A stretch of 64,000 nt of DNA from AAA044-D11 sp009705075 (GTDB lineage: Bacteria; Actinomycetota; Actinomycetes; Nanopelagicales; Nanopelagicaceae): positions 1,054,001 to 1,118,000 of the forward strand of contig OZ254179.1 in assembly GCA_965268675.1 (NCBI GenBank), written 5' to 3'. The position numbers and the translations under genes were made by a program. Positions 25,356-34,002 of this stretch are shown here, one piece after another. The notes below the pieces were generated by a model. That model ran no database searches. It was not told where the DNA came from and was given only the letters and a program-made list of their open reading frames with translations. Position 1 is the first letter of the stretch, and every line of letters begins with the position of its first letter.

Positions 25356-26460
25356 TGTTAGTTAACCCTTTCAACCAATCAAAGGCGGAATCCTGCATCG
25401 CCACAGTGAAAGAGTGGCCGACCGGATAAGTATCTGATTTGTAGTTACCTTCACTCTTTGCGAATGCACTTTTTAGCGCCATATCCGCATCGTGCATTCC
25501 CTCTTTAGTGAAGAGTTGGTCCTCGCCACAAAATTGCACATAAAACGGTGTGGAATTAATCGTGCAGAGCCCGGGCCAATCACTATGTGTGGCCAATCCT
25601 TGTGGAAAGAACATCCAAGAATGTGGTGCAATATGTTCTGGAAGCATCGACTTATAAGTTGCCATTGCACCAACGCTTACAATTGCGCTTAATTCTGGAT
25701 TGGTGGCATGAAGATAAACCGCACGGCAACCACCTCCGGAAAGTCCAACGGCCGAAATTGCATCTGAGATTTCTGGAAGTGATTTTGCAACTTCGAGGGC
25801 CACTCGATCATCGAAATTAAGTAAGCCAGCGAGAGTGGCGCCGAAGAGACTTAAGTATTTTGAAAGCGCCATTGATTCATGCATTACGGAGAGCCGTTCA
25901 TAATCTCTTTCGCCGAGTAATTCAATTAGACGATATGGCATATCTTCTAATTTGAAACGGCGTGAACCCCACATAAAACAATCAAAAGCTAGAACCGCAA
26001 AGCCTTTTTTTGCGAGTGCATTTGCTGCCCCACGATTTCCGTAGTGATCGCGCTTTACCCAAGCCGCGCTCTCTGGTAAATTTCCAATCCCATCAACAAC
26101 TTTCTCTTTTCCAAATTCTTTTACATCATCGTGGCTGTGAAGGAATAACGCACCAGGTAGTGGCGTGTTTACGTTCTCTGGAACCAATAAGAAGGCTTCA
26201 GTTCTTGGGCCGTATCCGGTGCTCCAACTTAATTCGGTAATGATCACACCATCGTGCACTAAAACTTTGCCACGTTTGATTTGAAAATCAGTTGGAAATT
26301 TTGGAAGCTGTCCAAATAACTTAATTAAACCGGCCGTATCAATATTTGGAATATTCGGTGGGGAAAACTCGAGCACTTTTTCTAAGTCGGCAAAGTTTCC
26401 TAAATTCGTGAACATCTTGTGAGTATCTAACCAATAAACTTTGGCGAAGGGAAGGGTCAA
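25348..26460 (-). CDS. Alpha/beta hydrolase, probable sugar-ester esterase
   Basis: 370 residues, no signal peptide, therefore cytoplasmic. Nucleophile elbow GLSGGGCR puts Ser at 241; an HSHDD motif near 108-112 fits the oxyanion side of acetyl-xylan-esterase-like (abhydrolase_7) enzymes; a C-terminal GHSF near 349 supplies the His. It heads the operon with UxaC, suggesting de-esterification of imported uronate derivatives (methyl, acetyl or glucuronoyl esters). The TTG at 26460 leaves only 28 bases to the divergent start at 26489; the ATG at 26415 is a realistic alternative and would make room for promoters. Confidence 0.75.
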   Translation of the reverse strand: MTLPFAKVYWLDTHKMFTNLGNFADLEKVLEFSPPNIPNIDTAGLIKLFGQLPKFPTDFQIKRGKVLVHDGVIITELSWSTGYGPRTEAFLLVPENVNTPLPGALFLHSHDDVKEFGKEKVVDGIGNLPESAAWVKRDHYGNRGAANALAKKGFAVLAFDCFMWGSRRFKLEDMPYRLIELLGERDYERLSVMHESMALSKYLSLFGATLAGLLNFDDRVALEVAKSLPEISDAISAVGLSGGGCRAVYLHATNPELSAIVSVGAMATYKSMLPEHIAPHSWMFFPQGLATHSDWPGLCTINSTPFYVQFCGEDQLFTKEGMHDADMALKSAFAKSEGNYKSDTYPVGHSFTVAMQDSAFDWLKGLTNNG

Positions 26461-26488
26461 TTGCGCAAAATTGAACTAAACTTCAAAC

Positions 26489-27199
26489 ATGAAACCAATT
26501 GTGCAAGTATCACTAGATTTGACCGACATCAAAGAAGCCATGGAAATGGCACATACTGCCGTTAGAGCAGGTGTTGATTGGCTAGAAGCAGGTACACCTT
26601 TAATTTTGGCCGAAGGCTTGCACGGTGTTAAAGCACTTCGCAAAGAGTTTCCAAACCATCCCATTATTGCCGATTTGAAAACTATGGATGGTGGATATCT
26701 AGAGGCAGAGATGATGGCAAAAGCTGGCGCAACACATGTTGTTGTAATGGCCAGATCGCATCCCGAAACAATTAAATGCGTTGTTCAAGCCGGAAAAGAT
26801 TATGGCGTTATGGTCATGGGAGATAACTTAGGCTGTCCCGATATGGTCGAAGGTGCGCGTCAATTGGAAGAGCTTGGTTGCGACATGGTTATTCACCACA
26901 TCGGTTATGACGAACGACGAGGTCTTGCAGCAGCAGGAAAGCCTTGGATGAATCCACTTGATCAATTAGGTGAAGTGGTTGATGCGGTAAGCGTTCCGGT
27001 TCAAGCAGTTGGTGGCTTATCTCTTGAACAAGCAATCGCCTGTCCTTCATATGGCGCTCCCCTTGTTGTAATCGGTGCTCCGCTTGCAATTGATGCTGAT
27101 TCATTTAGCCAAGGCGCCGGTGATGTTGAAGAGGTATTGCGCAAGATTTGCGAAGCAGTGCACGGCTTTGGTGATGTGAAAGTTAAGGGAGAGAAATAA
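26489..27199 (+). CDS. 3-hexulose-6-phosphate synthase / 3-keto-L-gulonate-6-P decarboxylase-like
   Basis: 236 residues of the orotidine-monophosphate-decarboxylase suprafamily. The diagnostic D-x-K-x-x-D is D62-L-K64-T-M-D67, with VQVSLDL at the start for the first barrel strand and IHHIGYDERR near 149-158. Known relatives act on 3-hexulose-6-P or decarboxylate 3-keto-L-gulonate-6-P. No 6-phospho-3-hexuloisomerase follows; instead the next genes are two dehydrogenases, an epimerase-like and an RraA-like protein. ATG 26489 has a TAAACT box 6 bases upstream (26477-26482), suggesting a leaderless mRNA. It is the first gene of a five-gene operon. Confidence 0.75.
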   Translation: MKPIVQVSLDLTDIKEAMEMAHTAVRAGVDWLEAGTPLILAEGLHGVKALRKEFPNHPIIADLKTMDGGYLEAEMMAKAGATHVVVMARSHPETIKCVVQAGKDYGVMVMGDNLGCPDMVEGARQLEELGCDMVIHHIGYDERRGLAAAGKPWMNPLDQLGEVVDAVSVPVQAVGGLSLEQAIACPSYGAPLVVIGAPLAIDADSFSQGAGDVEEVLRKICEAVHGFGDVKVKGEK

Positions 27200-28234
27200 A
27201 TGAAATCGGCAGCGGTTGTTAATTTCTCATCCGAACCCCACAGCGTTGAAGTTCGTGAAATTGATCGCCCAGTTTGTGGCGATGATGATGTAATCATTCA
27301 AGTTGAAGCAGCAAGTGTCTGTGGTTCTGATCTCCACCAATGGGAGGGCACGAATTCTTGGCCCGTGACATATCCAGTTGTTTTAGGCCATGAATTTGGC
27401 GGCCACGTTTTAGAACTTGGTAAGAACGTTGTTGCGGCGGGTAGATGGCACGAGGGTGATCGCGTTGTCAGCGAAACAGCGGCTGAGGTTGATATGTCTG
27501 GTGTGATGTCCCGCCAAGGTTTATATAACTTAGATCCAAGTCGAAAGGGCTATGGCGGCGCAATCAACGGCGCAATGACTAGGTATGTAAAAGTTGCATC
27601 GCGTCTTCTTCATAAGATTCCAGATAACGTCTCATTTGATCATGCATCTATGACCGAACCATGTTCGGTTGCATATTCCGCAACGATTGCACCGGGATAT
27701 GTTCGCCCTGGTGATCGCATAATTGTTTTAGGACCTGGTCCGATTGGAATTTTATCTGGCGCAATGGCAAGACTCGCTGGCGCTGAGGTTGCAATCGTTG
27801 GCCTAGAGCGCGATAAGACGAGGTTAGAGATCGCTAAGAAATATGGTTGTGAGGTTGTAATTGGTGATCCAACAGATTGGGCGATGGCAGCAGATGGACT
27901 TGGCGCCGATGGCGTAGTTGATGCCGCAGGAATTTCTGCAACGCTAAAGATTGCACTTGATGTTATTCGGCCAAATGGTTGGATCTCAAAAGTTGGTTGG
28001 GGCGCGCAGCCTGTTAACTTCTCTCTAGATCAATTAGTTCAGAAGAATGTTCGCCTCGAAGGTTCATTTAGCCATAACTGGCCGATGTGGGAGCGAGTTC
28101 TTCGCATGCTCGGCACTGGAAAGTTAGATTTAACTCCAATTCTCGGTGGAACTTTTCCGGTCGAACAATGGGAAACAGCATTCAAGAAGATGCACACTGG
28201 CGAATTTGTTAAATCTGTAATTAAGCCGGCCTAA
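27200..28234 (+). CDS. MDR-family dehydrogenase lacking the structural zinc cysteines
   Basis: 344 residues. Catalytic zinc ligands C41 (VCGSD) and H64-E65 (GHEFGG) are kept, and the Rossmann loop GPGPIGIL is near 179. The lobe that usually holds four Cys is rebuilt without any (residues ~92-121, running through VDMSGVMSRQGLYNL). ATG 27200 abuts the previous stop exactly. It probably oxidises a polyol or sugar acid in the unassigned pathway of this operon. Confidence 0.82.
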   Translation: MKSAAVVNFSSEPHSVEVREIDRPVCGDDDVIIQVEAASVCGSDLHQWEGTNSWPVTYPVVLGHEFGGHVLELGKNVVAAGRWHEGDRVVSETAAEVDMSGVMSRQGLYNLDPSRKGYGGAINGAMTRYVKVASRLLHKIPDNVSFDHASMTEPCSVAYSATIAPGYVRPGDRIIVLGPGPIGILSGAMARLAGAEVAIVGLERDKTRLEIAKKYGCEVVIGDPTDWAMAADGLGADGVVDAAGISATLKIALDVIRPNGWISKVGWGAQPVNFSLDQLVQKNVRLEGSFSHNWPMWERVLRMLGTGKLDLTPILGGTFPVEQWETAFKKMHTGEFVKSVIKPA

Positions 28235-28235
28235 C

Positions 28236-29009
28236 ATGCGTCTAAAAGATAAAGCAATAATTGTTACAGGTGGCACATCAGGTATCGGTGCTGCGATTGC
28301 GACCGCAGCCATTCGTGAAGGTGCGAAGGTTCTGGTGCATGGAATTAATGAGGCAGAAGGTAAGGCGACTGTCGAGAGGTTGGGTGCGAACGCTGTTCTC
28401 TGTATCGCAGATTTGACCCAAGATAGCGCCCCCGAAACCATTGTAAAGAGCGCACTTGCCGCTTTCGGCAAGATTGATGGCCTCGTGAATAACGCGGCAA
28501 TCTTTGGTGGCACAAATATTTCAGAGCAAAGTGTTGAACACTTTCGTGCAATGATCCAAGTGAATTTAACTGCGCCGCTCTTTCTAATCCAAGCTGCTTT
28601 CGAAGAGTTGAAAAAGTCGAGTGGCGCAGTACTAAATATTGGTTCAATCAATGCGCATGCTGGTGAATCGAAGCTTCTTGCTTACAGCATTAGTAAAGGT
28701 GGCATGGCGACCATGACGCGAAATCTAGCTAATGCAAATGGTGTTCATGGAGTTCGGATAAATCAAATCAATCCTGGTTGGGTTTTAACCGAGCGCGAAT
28801 ATCGAGACAAGGTTGCTGTTGGTTTGAAACCAAGTTGGCCGCAAGATTTAACTCGGGTTGATATTCCATCTGGTGTTATGACGACTCCGGAACAGATGGC
28901 AGAAGGTGCAATCTATTGGCTCGGCGATGAATCCCGACCATTTACTGGATCAGTTGTTGACCTTGAACAATTTTCAATTATTGGAAGAAACCCGGAGAAA
29001 TTAGGATGA
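28236..29009 (+). CDS. Short-chain dehydrogenase/reductase
   Basis: 257 residues, classical SDR: TGGTSGIG at 11-18, NNAA at ~87-90, Ser in NIGSINAH (~136), Y-x-x-x-K as AYSISKGG near 149-153. One base separates it from the upstream dehydrogenase and it overlaps the next gene by 4 bases. Two dehydrogenases in tandem suggest successive oxidation/reduction (epimerisation or keto shift) of a sugar or sugar acid before the aldolase-like RraA step. Confidence 0.85.
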   Translation: MRLKDKAIIVTGGTSGIGAAIATAAIREGAKVLVHGINEAEGKATVERLGANAVLCIADLTQDSAPETIVKSALAAFGKIDGLVNNAAIFGGTNISEQSVEHFRAMIQVNLTAPLFLIQAAFEELKKSSGAVLNIGSINAHAGESKLLAYSISKGGMATMTRNLANANGVHGVRINQINPGWVLTEREYRDKVAVGLKPSWPQDLTRVDIPSGVMTTPEQMAEGAIYWLGDESRPFTGSVVDLEQFSIIGRNPEKLG

Positions 29010-29902
29010 GCACAAAACCAAAGATTGCAGCATTTCCCAAAGGTTGGATTCGCGATTTAGTTGCGCCAGATAAGTTAAGCATTTATGAGTGGATCGATAT
29101 GTCGCAGGCAATGGGCATCGAAGGTCTTGAGATGTATAACAACTTCGCAGATTTTAAAGATGAGGCGAATTGGCCGAAGATTCGCAAATATGTTGAAGCA
29201 ACCGGAATGGTTATTCCGATGATGTGTTGCTCCCCCGACTTCACAATTCCAGATCCAGTTCTGCGCCAGAAGGAAGTCGACCACGAGATTCATAGCATTC
29301 GGATGTCTGCCGAACTCGGAGCGAAGTATTGCCGAGTTCTATCTGGGCAACGCCGAAAAGACATTACGAAAGAGCAAGGCATGGGATATGTCGTGGATTC
29401 AATTGAGAAATGTCTGGTTGAAGCGGAGAAATTAGACATGATCTTGGTAATTGAAAATCACTATAAAGATGATTTCTGGACCGAACCAGAGTTCGCCCAG
29501 ATGGCTGATGTCTTCGTTGATTTGGTTTCACGAATTGATTCTCCGAGATTTGGTGTTCAATTTGATCCTTCAAATGCGATTGCAGCAGGTGAGGAACCAC
29601 TTGATCTGTTAGAACGTGTAAAGCACCGAGTTTTAACTGTTGGCGCCAGTGATCGACACCTCGCAGGCGGCAGCATCGAAGAGCTTCGTAAGCAAGAAGG
29701 CGGAACCGCGGGCTATGTTTCATTCTTCAAACATGGCGTTATCGGTCAAGGTTTAAATGATTATGACGCGATTTTCACTACCTTAAAGAGCGTTGGCTTC
29801 ACAGGTTGGGTCAGCATTGAAGATGGTGTTGATGGCATGCAAAACATGATTGATAGTGCAGAATTCTTAAAGGAAAAAATCGCTAAACACTGGGGGAACT
29901 AA
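29006..29902 (+). CDS. Sugar phosphate isomerase/epimerase (AP-endonuclease-2-like TIM barrel)
   Basis: 298 residues with the xylose-isomerase-like barrel pattern: the metal/glutamate strand ILVIENH near 146-152, GVQFDPSNAI near 182-191, and the closing WVSIEDG near 270-276. Members isomerise or epimerise keto-sugars or act in inositol catabolism. It overlaps the SDR by 4 bases and is followed after 1 base by RraA. It is too short for, and lacks the motifs of, UxuA mannonate dehydratase. Substrate unknown. Confidence 0.8.
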   Translation: MSTKPKIAAFPKGWIRDLVAPDKLSIYEWIDMSQAMGIEGLEMYNNFADFKDEANWPKIRKYVEATGMVIPMMCCSPDFTIPDPVLRQKEVDHEIHSIRMSAELGAKYCRVLSGQRRKDITKEQGMGYVVDSIEKCLVEAEKLDMILVIENHYKDDFWTEPEFAQMADVFVDLVSRIDSPRFGVQFDPSNAIAAGEEPLDLLERVKHRVLTVGASDRHLAGGSIEELRKQEGGTAGYVSFFKHGVIGQGLNDYDAIFTTLKSVGFTGWVSIEDGVDGMQNMIDSAEFLKEKIAKHWGN

Positions 29903-29903
29903 C

Positions 29904-30554
29904 GTGGCACATGATCTAGTTGAACTTCGCAAGATATTTACCTCTGCCCTTGCCTCTGATTGCCTCGATAAATTGGGCTATGGCCGCCAAGTATTAAATG
30001 AAGATATCAATATGGTTTCAGGCTCTGGAATTATGTTGGGCTATGCCTTTCCAGTTCGCTTAGAAATTGTGAATTCATTTCCTGAGGTTCCATACATTGG
30101 GCTCTTAAAGGCGCTAGATGCAGTGGGCAAAGATCAGGTTTATGTAACACCTACAAATCGCACCGGACTTGCTGCACTTTGGGGCGAGCTACTTTCAACG
30201 GCCTGCGCATTTAAAGGTGTTGCTGGCGCACTTACTGATGGTCCTACGCGAGATCTATCTCGTACCGATGCAATGGGATTTAAAGTCTTTGCAACCGGCA
30301 CGCTGCCAGTAGATATCAATGGGCGCTACGAAGTTGTCGAACACAACGTGTCATGTGAAATAGATGGCGTTGCGATTAACCCTGGTGATTTAATTGTTGG
30401 TGACAGTGATGGTGTGACAATCATTCCCGTTGCTGCAATCGATGCCGTGGTTGAAGCAGTGATCGAGAAGAACTCTGGCGAGAACTTATTCCGCAAGGCA
30501 GTCAAAGAGGGTATGTCCCCTAGCGCCGCCTTTGCGAAATATGGTGTTCTTTAA
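29904..30554 (+). CDS. RraA-like / HMG-type aldolase family protein
   Basis: 216 residues of the RraA-like family (4-hydroxy-4-methyl-2-oxoglutarate/oxaloacetate aldolases and RraA). The conserved WGELLSTA at 93-100 and the DGxxRD motif D112-G-P-T-R116-D117 that holds Mg are intact, so catalysis is plausible, unlike regulatory RraA. GTG start at 29904 follows the epimerase stop directly. In this operon it would be the carbon-carbon cleavage or decarboxylation step giving pyruvate or a C2-C3 fragment. It ends 1 base short of the convergent permease stop. Confidence 0.82.
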   Translation: MAHDLVELRKIFTSALASDCLDKLGYGRQVLNEDINMVSGSGIMLGYAFPVRLEIVNSFPEVPYIGLLKALDAVGKDQVYVTPTNRTGLAALWGELLSTACAFKGVAGALTDGPTRDLSRTDAMGFKVFATGTLPVDINGRYEVVEHNVSCEIDGVAINPGDLIVGDSDGVTIIPVAAIDAVVEAVIEKNSGENLFRKAVKEGMSPSAAFAKYGVL

Positions 30555-30555
30555 T

Positions 30556-31452
30556 TTAACCCTTTAAGGAACCAGAGAGCAGACCGCGCAAGAAGTAGCG
30601 GCCTAGGAACATATAAACAAGCAACGTTGGGATAGAAACAATTAACGAAGCTGTCATGTTATTTCCGTAGTAAACCTGGTTTCCAGAACCGGTAATGAAG
30701 TTAAGCGCTGTTGTTGCAACAGATAACTTCGGTGATCCACCGGTTAAGAAGATTGCAAAGAGGAAGTCATTCCAGGCAGATGTGAACTGCCAAATCAGAA
30801 CAACGACGAATCCTGGAATCGATAGCGGCAAGATGATTGTGCGGAAGATACGGACCATTCCAGCGCCATCAACACGAGCTGCTTCGATCAATTCATTTGG
30901 AATTGCTTGATAGTAGTTACGGAAGATCAAGGTACAGATTGGAATTCCGTAGATTACGTGAGCAAAGACTAGAACATAGATTGTTCCGCCGATTCCAGCC
31001 CACTTGTTGAACTGAGTAAGTGGAATCATGATCGCTTGGTATGGAATGAACATACCGAACAAGAAAGTTGTGAAAATTACGGTTGAACCCTTAAAGCGCC
31101 ACTTAGCAAAAACATAGCCGTTAATAGATCCGATAATTGCTGAGATAATTGAAGATTGGAGAACAAAGACCAAGGTTCTGATCATTGGTTCGCGCAACAT
31201 CTTCCAAGTTGGACCCCAAGCTCCAAAGTTCAGAGAGGTTGGTGGAATAAATGCGGCAGATTGATTTACGCCGGTGATTCCCTTAACTGAGTTAATTACC
31301 ATGATGTAAATCGGAAGCGCAGCAATAACAAAGAGGATAGTTAAGGCAAAATACCGGAAGACCAACCAGAACTGGCCCTTGCCATCAAGCTTCTTCTTAT
31401 TACGGGAAATATCCTTTGACTGCGATGCGCGGGATGCGAGATCTGAACTCAT
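30556..31452 (-). CDS. ABC sugar transporter permease (MalG type) 2
   Basis: 298 residues with six membrane helices. LPIYIMVINSVKG near 43-55 and the EAA loop IEAARVDGAGMVRIFRTIILP near 191 mark the MalG type. One base after the MalF-type partner's stop, so coupled. It ends 1 base from the convergent RraA-like stop. It works with the 31453 permease and the binding protein at 32586. Confidence 0.9.
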   Translation of the reverse strand: MSSDLASRASQSKDISRNKKKLDGKGQFWLVFRYFALTILFVIAALPIYIMVINSVKGITGVNQSAAFIPPTSLNFGAWGPTWKMLREPMIRTLVFVLQSSIISAIIGSINGYVFAKWRFKGSTVIFTTFLFGMFIPYQAIMIPLTQFNKWAGIGGTIYVLVFAHVIYGIPICTLIFRNYYQAIPNELIEAARVDGAGMVRIFRTIILPLSIPGFVVVLIWQFTSAWNDFLFAIFLTGGSPKLSVATTALNFITGSGNQVYYGNNMTASLIVSIPTLLVYMFLGRYFLRGLLSGSLKG

Positions 31453-32367
31453 TTACTTCGCCTCCTCTGTCTTGTTTACATAGATTAGGTAAGGAATAAC
31501 TACTACTGCGATCATGACCAGGATAACTACTGCAATTGCCGCGCCCTTTGCATAGTTCTGGAAATCGAAGATCACCTGCCACATATAAATTGCAAGCACC
31601 TTGGTTACATAACCCTTTGAGGCGATACCGTAAATTAAATCGAAGACCTTCATTGAGATATGGCCCAGAATAATTAGAACTGTTAAGAATGTTGGACTTA
31701 GCTGCGGGAATAAGATGTGGCGGTAAATCTTAAATTCACTTGCGCCATCTACACGGGCTGCTTCACGCAAGTCATCTGGAATTCCGCGGAAACCGGCCAA
31801 GAAGAGCGCCATTACATAACCTGACATCTGCCAGATTGCGGGAAGCGCCATTGCAAACATCGAACCTGAAATTGATGTGTACCAAGAGTTCTCTAGGAAG
31901 CCGAGCCCCATCTTGTTGAAAATTAAGTTTAAGCCAGTTGCCTTCTCACCTTGCGCTGAATCCATTAACCAGCGCCAAGAAGTTCCCATCGCAATAAATG
32001 AGATTGCCATTGGATATAGGTAAGTCGAGCGGAAGAAGCCTTCGCCCTTAATTCCCTTTTCAAGTAGCAAGGCCATGATTAAACCGGAAATCATTGTGCC
32101 GAGCATGAATACCACTGTGAATTTCAGAAGGTTTGAAAATGCGTGGGTGAATTCTGGGTCCTGCAATAACTCGGTATAACGGGCGAATCCCGCGAAGCTA
32201 TTGTCTTTCTTCCACGCACTTGTGCGGTTGCTGAAGGAGAATTTTAGAGTCCATCCGATCATTCCATAAACGAAGATTGCCATTGCAATAATCGATGGAA
32301 GGACGAAGAAGAAACCACCCCAAGGGTTTTGAATATGCTTCTTTCGCTTCACACTCTTTAAAGCCAC
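31453..32367 (-). CDS. ABC sugar transporter permease (MalF type) 2
   Basis: 304 residues, six membrane helices, EAA loop REAARVDGASEFKIYRHILFP near 205. Upstream lies a 218-base gap holding the hairpin at 32524-32556, which separates it from the highly expressed binding-protein gene. It forms the membrane channel with the 30556 permease. No ATPase gene is adjacent. Confidence 0.9.
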   Translation of the reverse strand: MALKSVKRKKHIQNPWGGFFFVLPSIIAMAIFVYGMIGWTLKFSFSNRTSAWKKDNSFAGFARYTELLQDPEFTHAFSNLLKFTVVFMLGTMISGLIMALLLEKGIKGEGFFRSTYLYPMAISFIAMGTSWRWLMDSAQGEKATGLNLIFNKMGLGFLENSWYTSISGSMFAMALPAIWQMSGYVMALFLAGFRGIPDDLREAARVDGASEFKIYRHILFPQLSPTFLTVLIILGHISMKVFDLIYGIASKGYVTKVLAIYMWQVIFDFQNYAKGAAIAVVILVMIAVVVIPYLIYVNKTEEAK

Positions 32368-32523
32368 TTAGACACGCACCTCTCGAAAATCAAAGACTTG
32401 CAAATTCTAATTCTTAAAGCTATTTCTCACCGCCATGACTAGCTCGGGCTATTTCACGAACTCTAGTCAGTTTTAAAGTTATTAAAACCTTTTCCTTGCA
32501 AATTATTTCTGAATTAATTGAAA

Positions 32524-32556
32524 ATTCTGGTGAGGCCTTTTGGGCCCCACCAGAAT
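32524..32556 (-). terminator. Hairpin between binding-protein and permease genes (operon 2)
   Basis: In minus sense the stem ATTCTGGTGGGGCC pairs with GGCCTCACCAGAAT (one G-U) around a five-base loop, followed by TTTTC. It sits 30 bases after the binding-protein stop and well before the permease start, so it should terminate or attenuate most transcripts after the binding protein. Confidence 0.85.
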
Positions 32557-32585
32557 CTCATTGCAACTTTTTTACAGCTTATTAA

Positions 32586-33842
32586 TTAAGCCTTGTCAGC
32601 AGCGTAAGCAGCCTTTAGACCCTTAATAAAGCCAGCTGTGTCCTTCGCTCCACCTGTGTAGAACTTACCTACAGCAGAGTTAAGCGCTGACATTCCAGCG
32701 TTTCCGTAGTTAACGCCGTGAACTGTTGAACCAACTAGGCGGTCAACCTTCCATGACTTCATAGCAGCTTGTAGGTAGCTGTCGTAAAGCTTTGGATTTG
32801 AGTCCTTGCGAACTGCGATTGAACCCTTCTTAGGGTTAAACGCATCTTGTCCTGCAAGAGATCCACAAACCTTTAGCCATGCGATACCTGCTGCACGGTT
32901 TGGAGCACCCTTTGGCAATGTGAATGAATCAGATAGCCATTGGTAAACGCCGGCAGTTCCTGGACCTGGAGCCCATGTGTAATCCTTGCCAAGCTTTAGG
33001 CCTTCTGATTGCCATTGTGATGATGCCCAGTCGCCCATGATGAAGAATCCGGCTTTACCAGTTGTGATTAGCTTTCCAGCGTCTGGCCAGTCAAGTGTCT
33101 TGCTAGCGTTTCCGTAAGAAAGAATTGTTTGGAACTTCTTGATAGCTGTCTTTACTTCTGCGCTATCCCACTTTGTCTTACCGTTCCATAGGCCATTGAA
33201 CTTATCTGGTCCCATTGAAGCAAGTAGTACGTAGTCGAATAGGTGAGCAATCGCCCAGTCGCCTTGTCCTGCAAGTGCCATTCCATCGATTCCAACCTTC
33301 TTGAACTTAGCAAGATCTGCGATCATTGCATCAAGAGTTGCGGGAGCCTTAGTGATTCCAGCCTTCTTTGCAGCTGCTGGGTTCCACCATAGAACGTTTG
33401 CACGGTGAATGTTTACAGGTACAGAGTAGATCTTGCCCTTAGTTGTAAGAGTCTTGATCAAACCTGCTGGGAATACTTTGTCCCAACCTTCTGACTTGTA
33501 AAGAGATGTTAGATCTTCAAGCTGTCCAGCCTTCACATAAGATGAAAGTTCTGCACCAGCATGAGCTTGGAAAGTATCAGGTGGGTTTCCTGCTTCCATA
33601 CGTGAAACTAGAACGCCCTTTGCGTTTGTTCCAGCTGCACCAGCAACTGAAGCGTTAACGAAAGTTGTATCTGGATTCTTCTTAACGAATTCAGTTGTCA
33701 TTCCTTCTAGACCTGCAGCTTCTCCGCCTGATGCCCACCAGGTGAAGATTTCGAGGTTTCCTGCAGCAGGAGCCGCTGGTGCTGTTGATGCAACAAGTGC
33801 AACTGCAGCAAGCGCTACTACTAGCTTTGATTTCTTTAGCAT
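32586..33842 (-). CDS. ABC sugar transporter substrate-binding protein 2
   Basis: 418 residues, extracellular solute-binding family 1. Signal peptide ~1-27 (LVVALAAVALVASTAPAAPAA type) without a lipobox Cys; mature start NLEIFTWWASGGE is typical of glucose/mannose or oligosaccharide binders. Codons are biased toward highly expressed types. It heads the importer-2 operon. Upstream lie a TTGACC-N17-AAGAAT promoter candidate and two inverted repeats. The ribosome site is weak (GGATATAA). Confidence 0.9.
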   Translation of the reverse strand: MLKKSKLVVALAAVALVASTAPAAPAAGNLEIFTWWASGGEAAGLEGMTTEFVKKNPDTTFVNASVAGAAGTNAKGVLVSRMEAGNPPDTFQAHAGAELSSYVKAGQLEDLTSLYKSEGWDKVFPAGLIKTLTTKGKIYSVPVNIHRANVLWWNPAAAKKAGITKAPATLDAMIADLAKFKKVGIDGMALAGQGDWAIAHLFDYVLLASMGPDKFNGLWNGKTKWDSAEVKTAIKKFQTILSYGNASKTLDWPDAGKLITTGKAGFFIMGDWASSQWQSEGLKLGKDYTWAPGPGTAGVYQWLSDSFTLPKGAPNRAAGIAWLKVCGSLAGQDAFNPKKGSIAVRKDSNPKLYDSYLQAAMKSWKVDRLVGSTVHGVNYGNAGMSALNSAVGKFYTGGAKDTAGFIKGLKAAYAADKA

Positions 33843-33870
33843 TTATATCCATTCTCTACGTAGATAAAAT

Positions 33871-33887
33871 GTGCAGATCGGCTGCAC
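33871..33887. promoter_or_regulatory. Inverted repeat downstream of binding-protein-2 promoter
   Basis: GTGCAG (33871-33876) and CTGCAC (33882-33887) form 6-bp arms with a 5-base spacer. The site lies between the -10 candidate and the start codon of the binding protein, where a bound repressor would block transcription. No regulator gene is visible in the window. Confidence 0.45.
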
Positions 33888-33894
33888 TCGGCAA

Positions 33895-33923
33895 ATTCTT
33901 GTGGGGTGGCGCGGACAGGTCAA
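33895..33923 (-). promoter_or_regulatory. Candidate promoter for binding protein 2
   Basis: In minus sense, TTGACC (33923-33918) and AAGAAT (33900-33895) are separated by 17 bases, a good sigma-70-type layout with a weak -10. It lies ~55 bases upstream of the start at 33842. Confidence 0.45.
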
Positions 33924-33944
33924 GGCAGTTTGCGCCATTTTTGA

Positions 33945-33958
33945 TAACAGTTCTGTTA
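33945..33958. promoter_or_regulatory. Palindrome upstream of binding-protein-2 promoter
   Basis: TAACAGTTCTGTTA is an inverted repeat with 6-bp arms and a 2-base centre, ~21 bases upstream of the -35 candidate, a position suited to an activator or repressor dimer. Confidence 0.45.
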
Positions 33959-34002
33959 CCCAATCCACGCTCAAATCGACCAAAAAATGAGGCTAATCGA
34001 CC

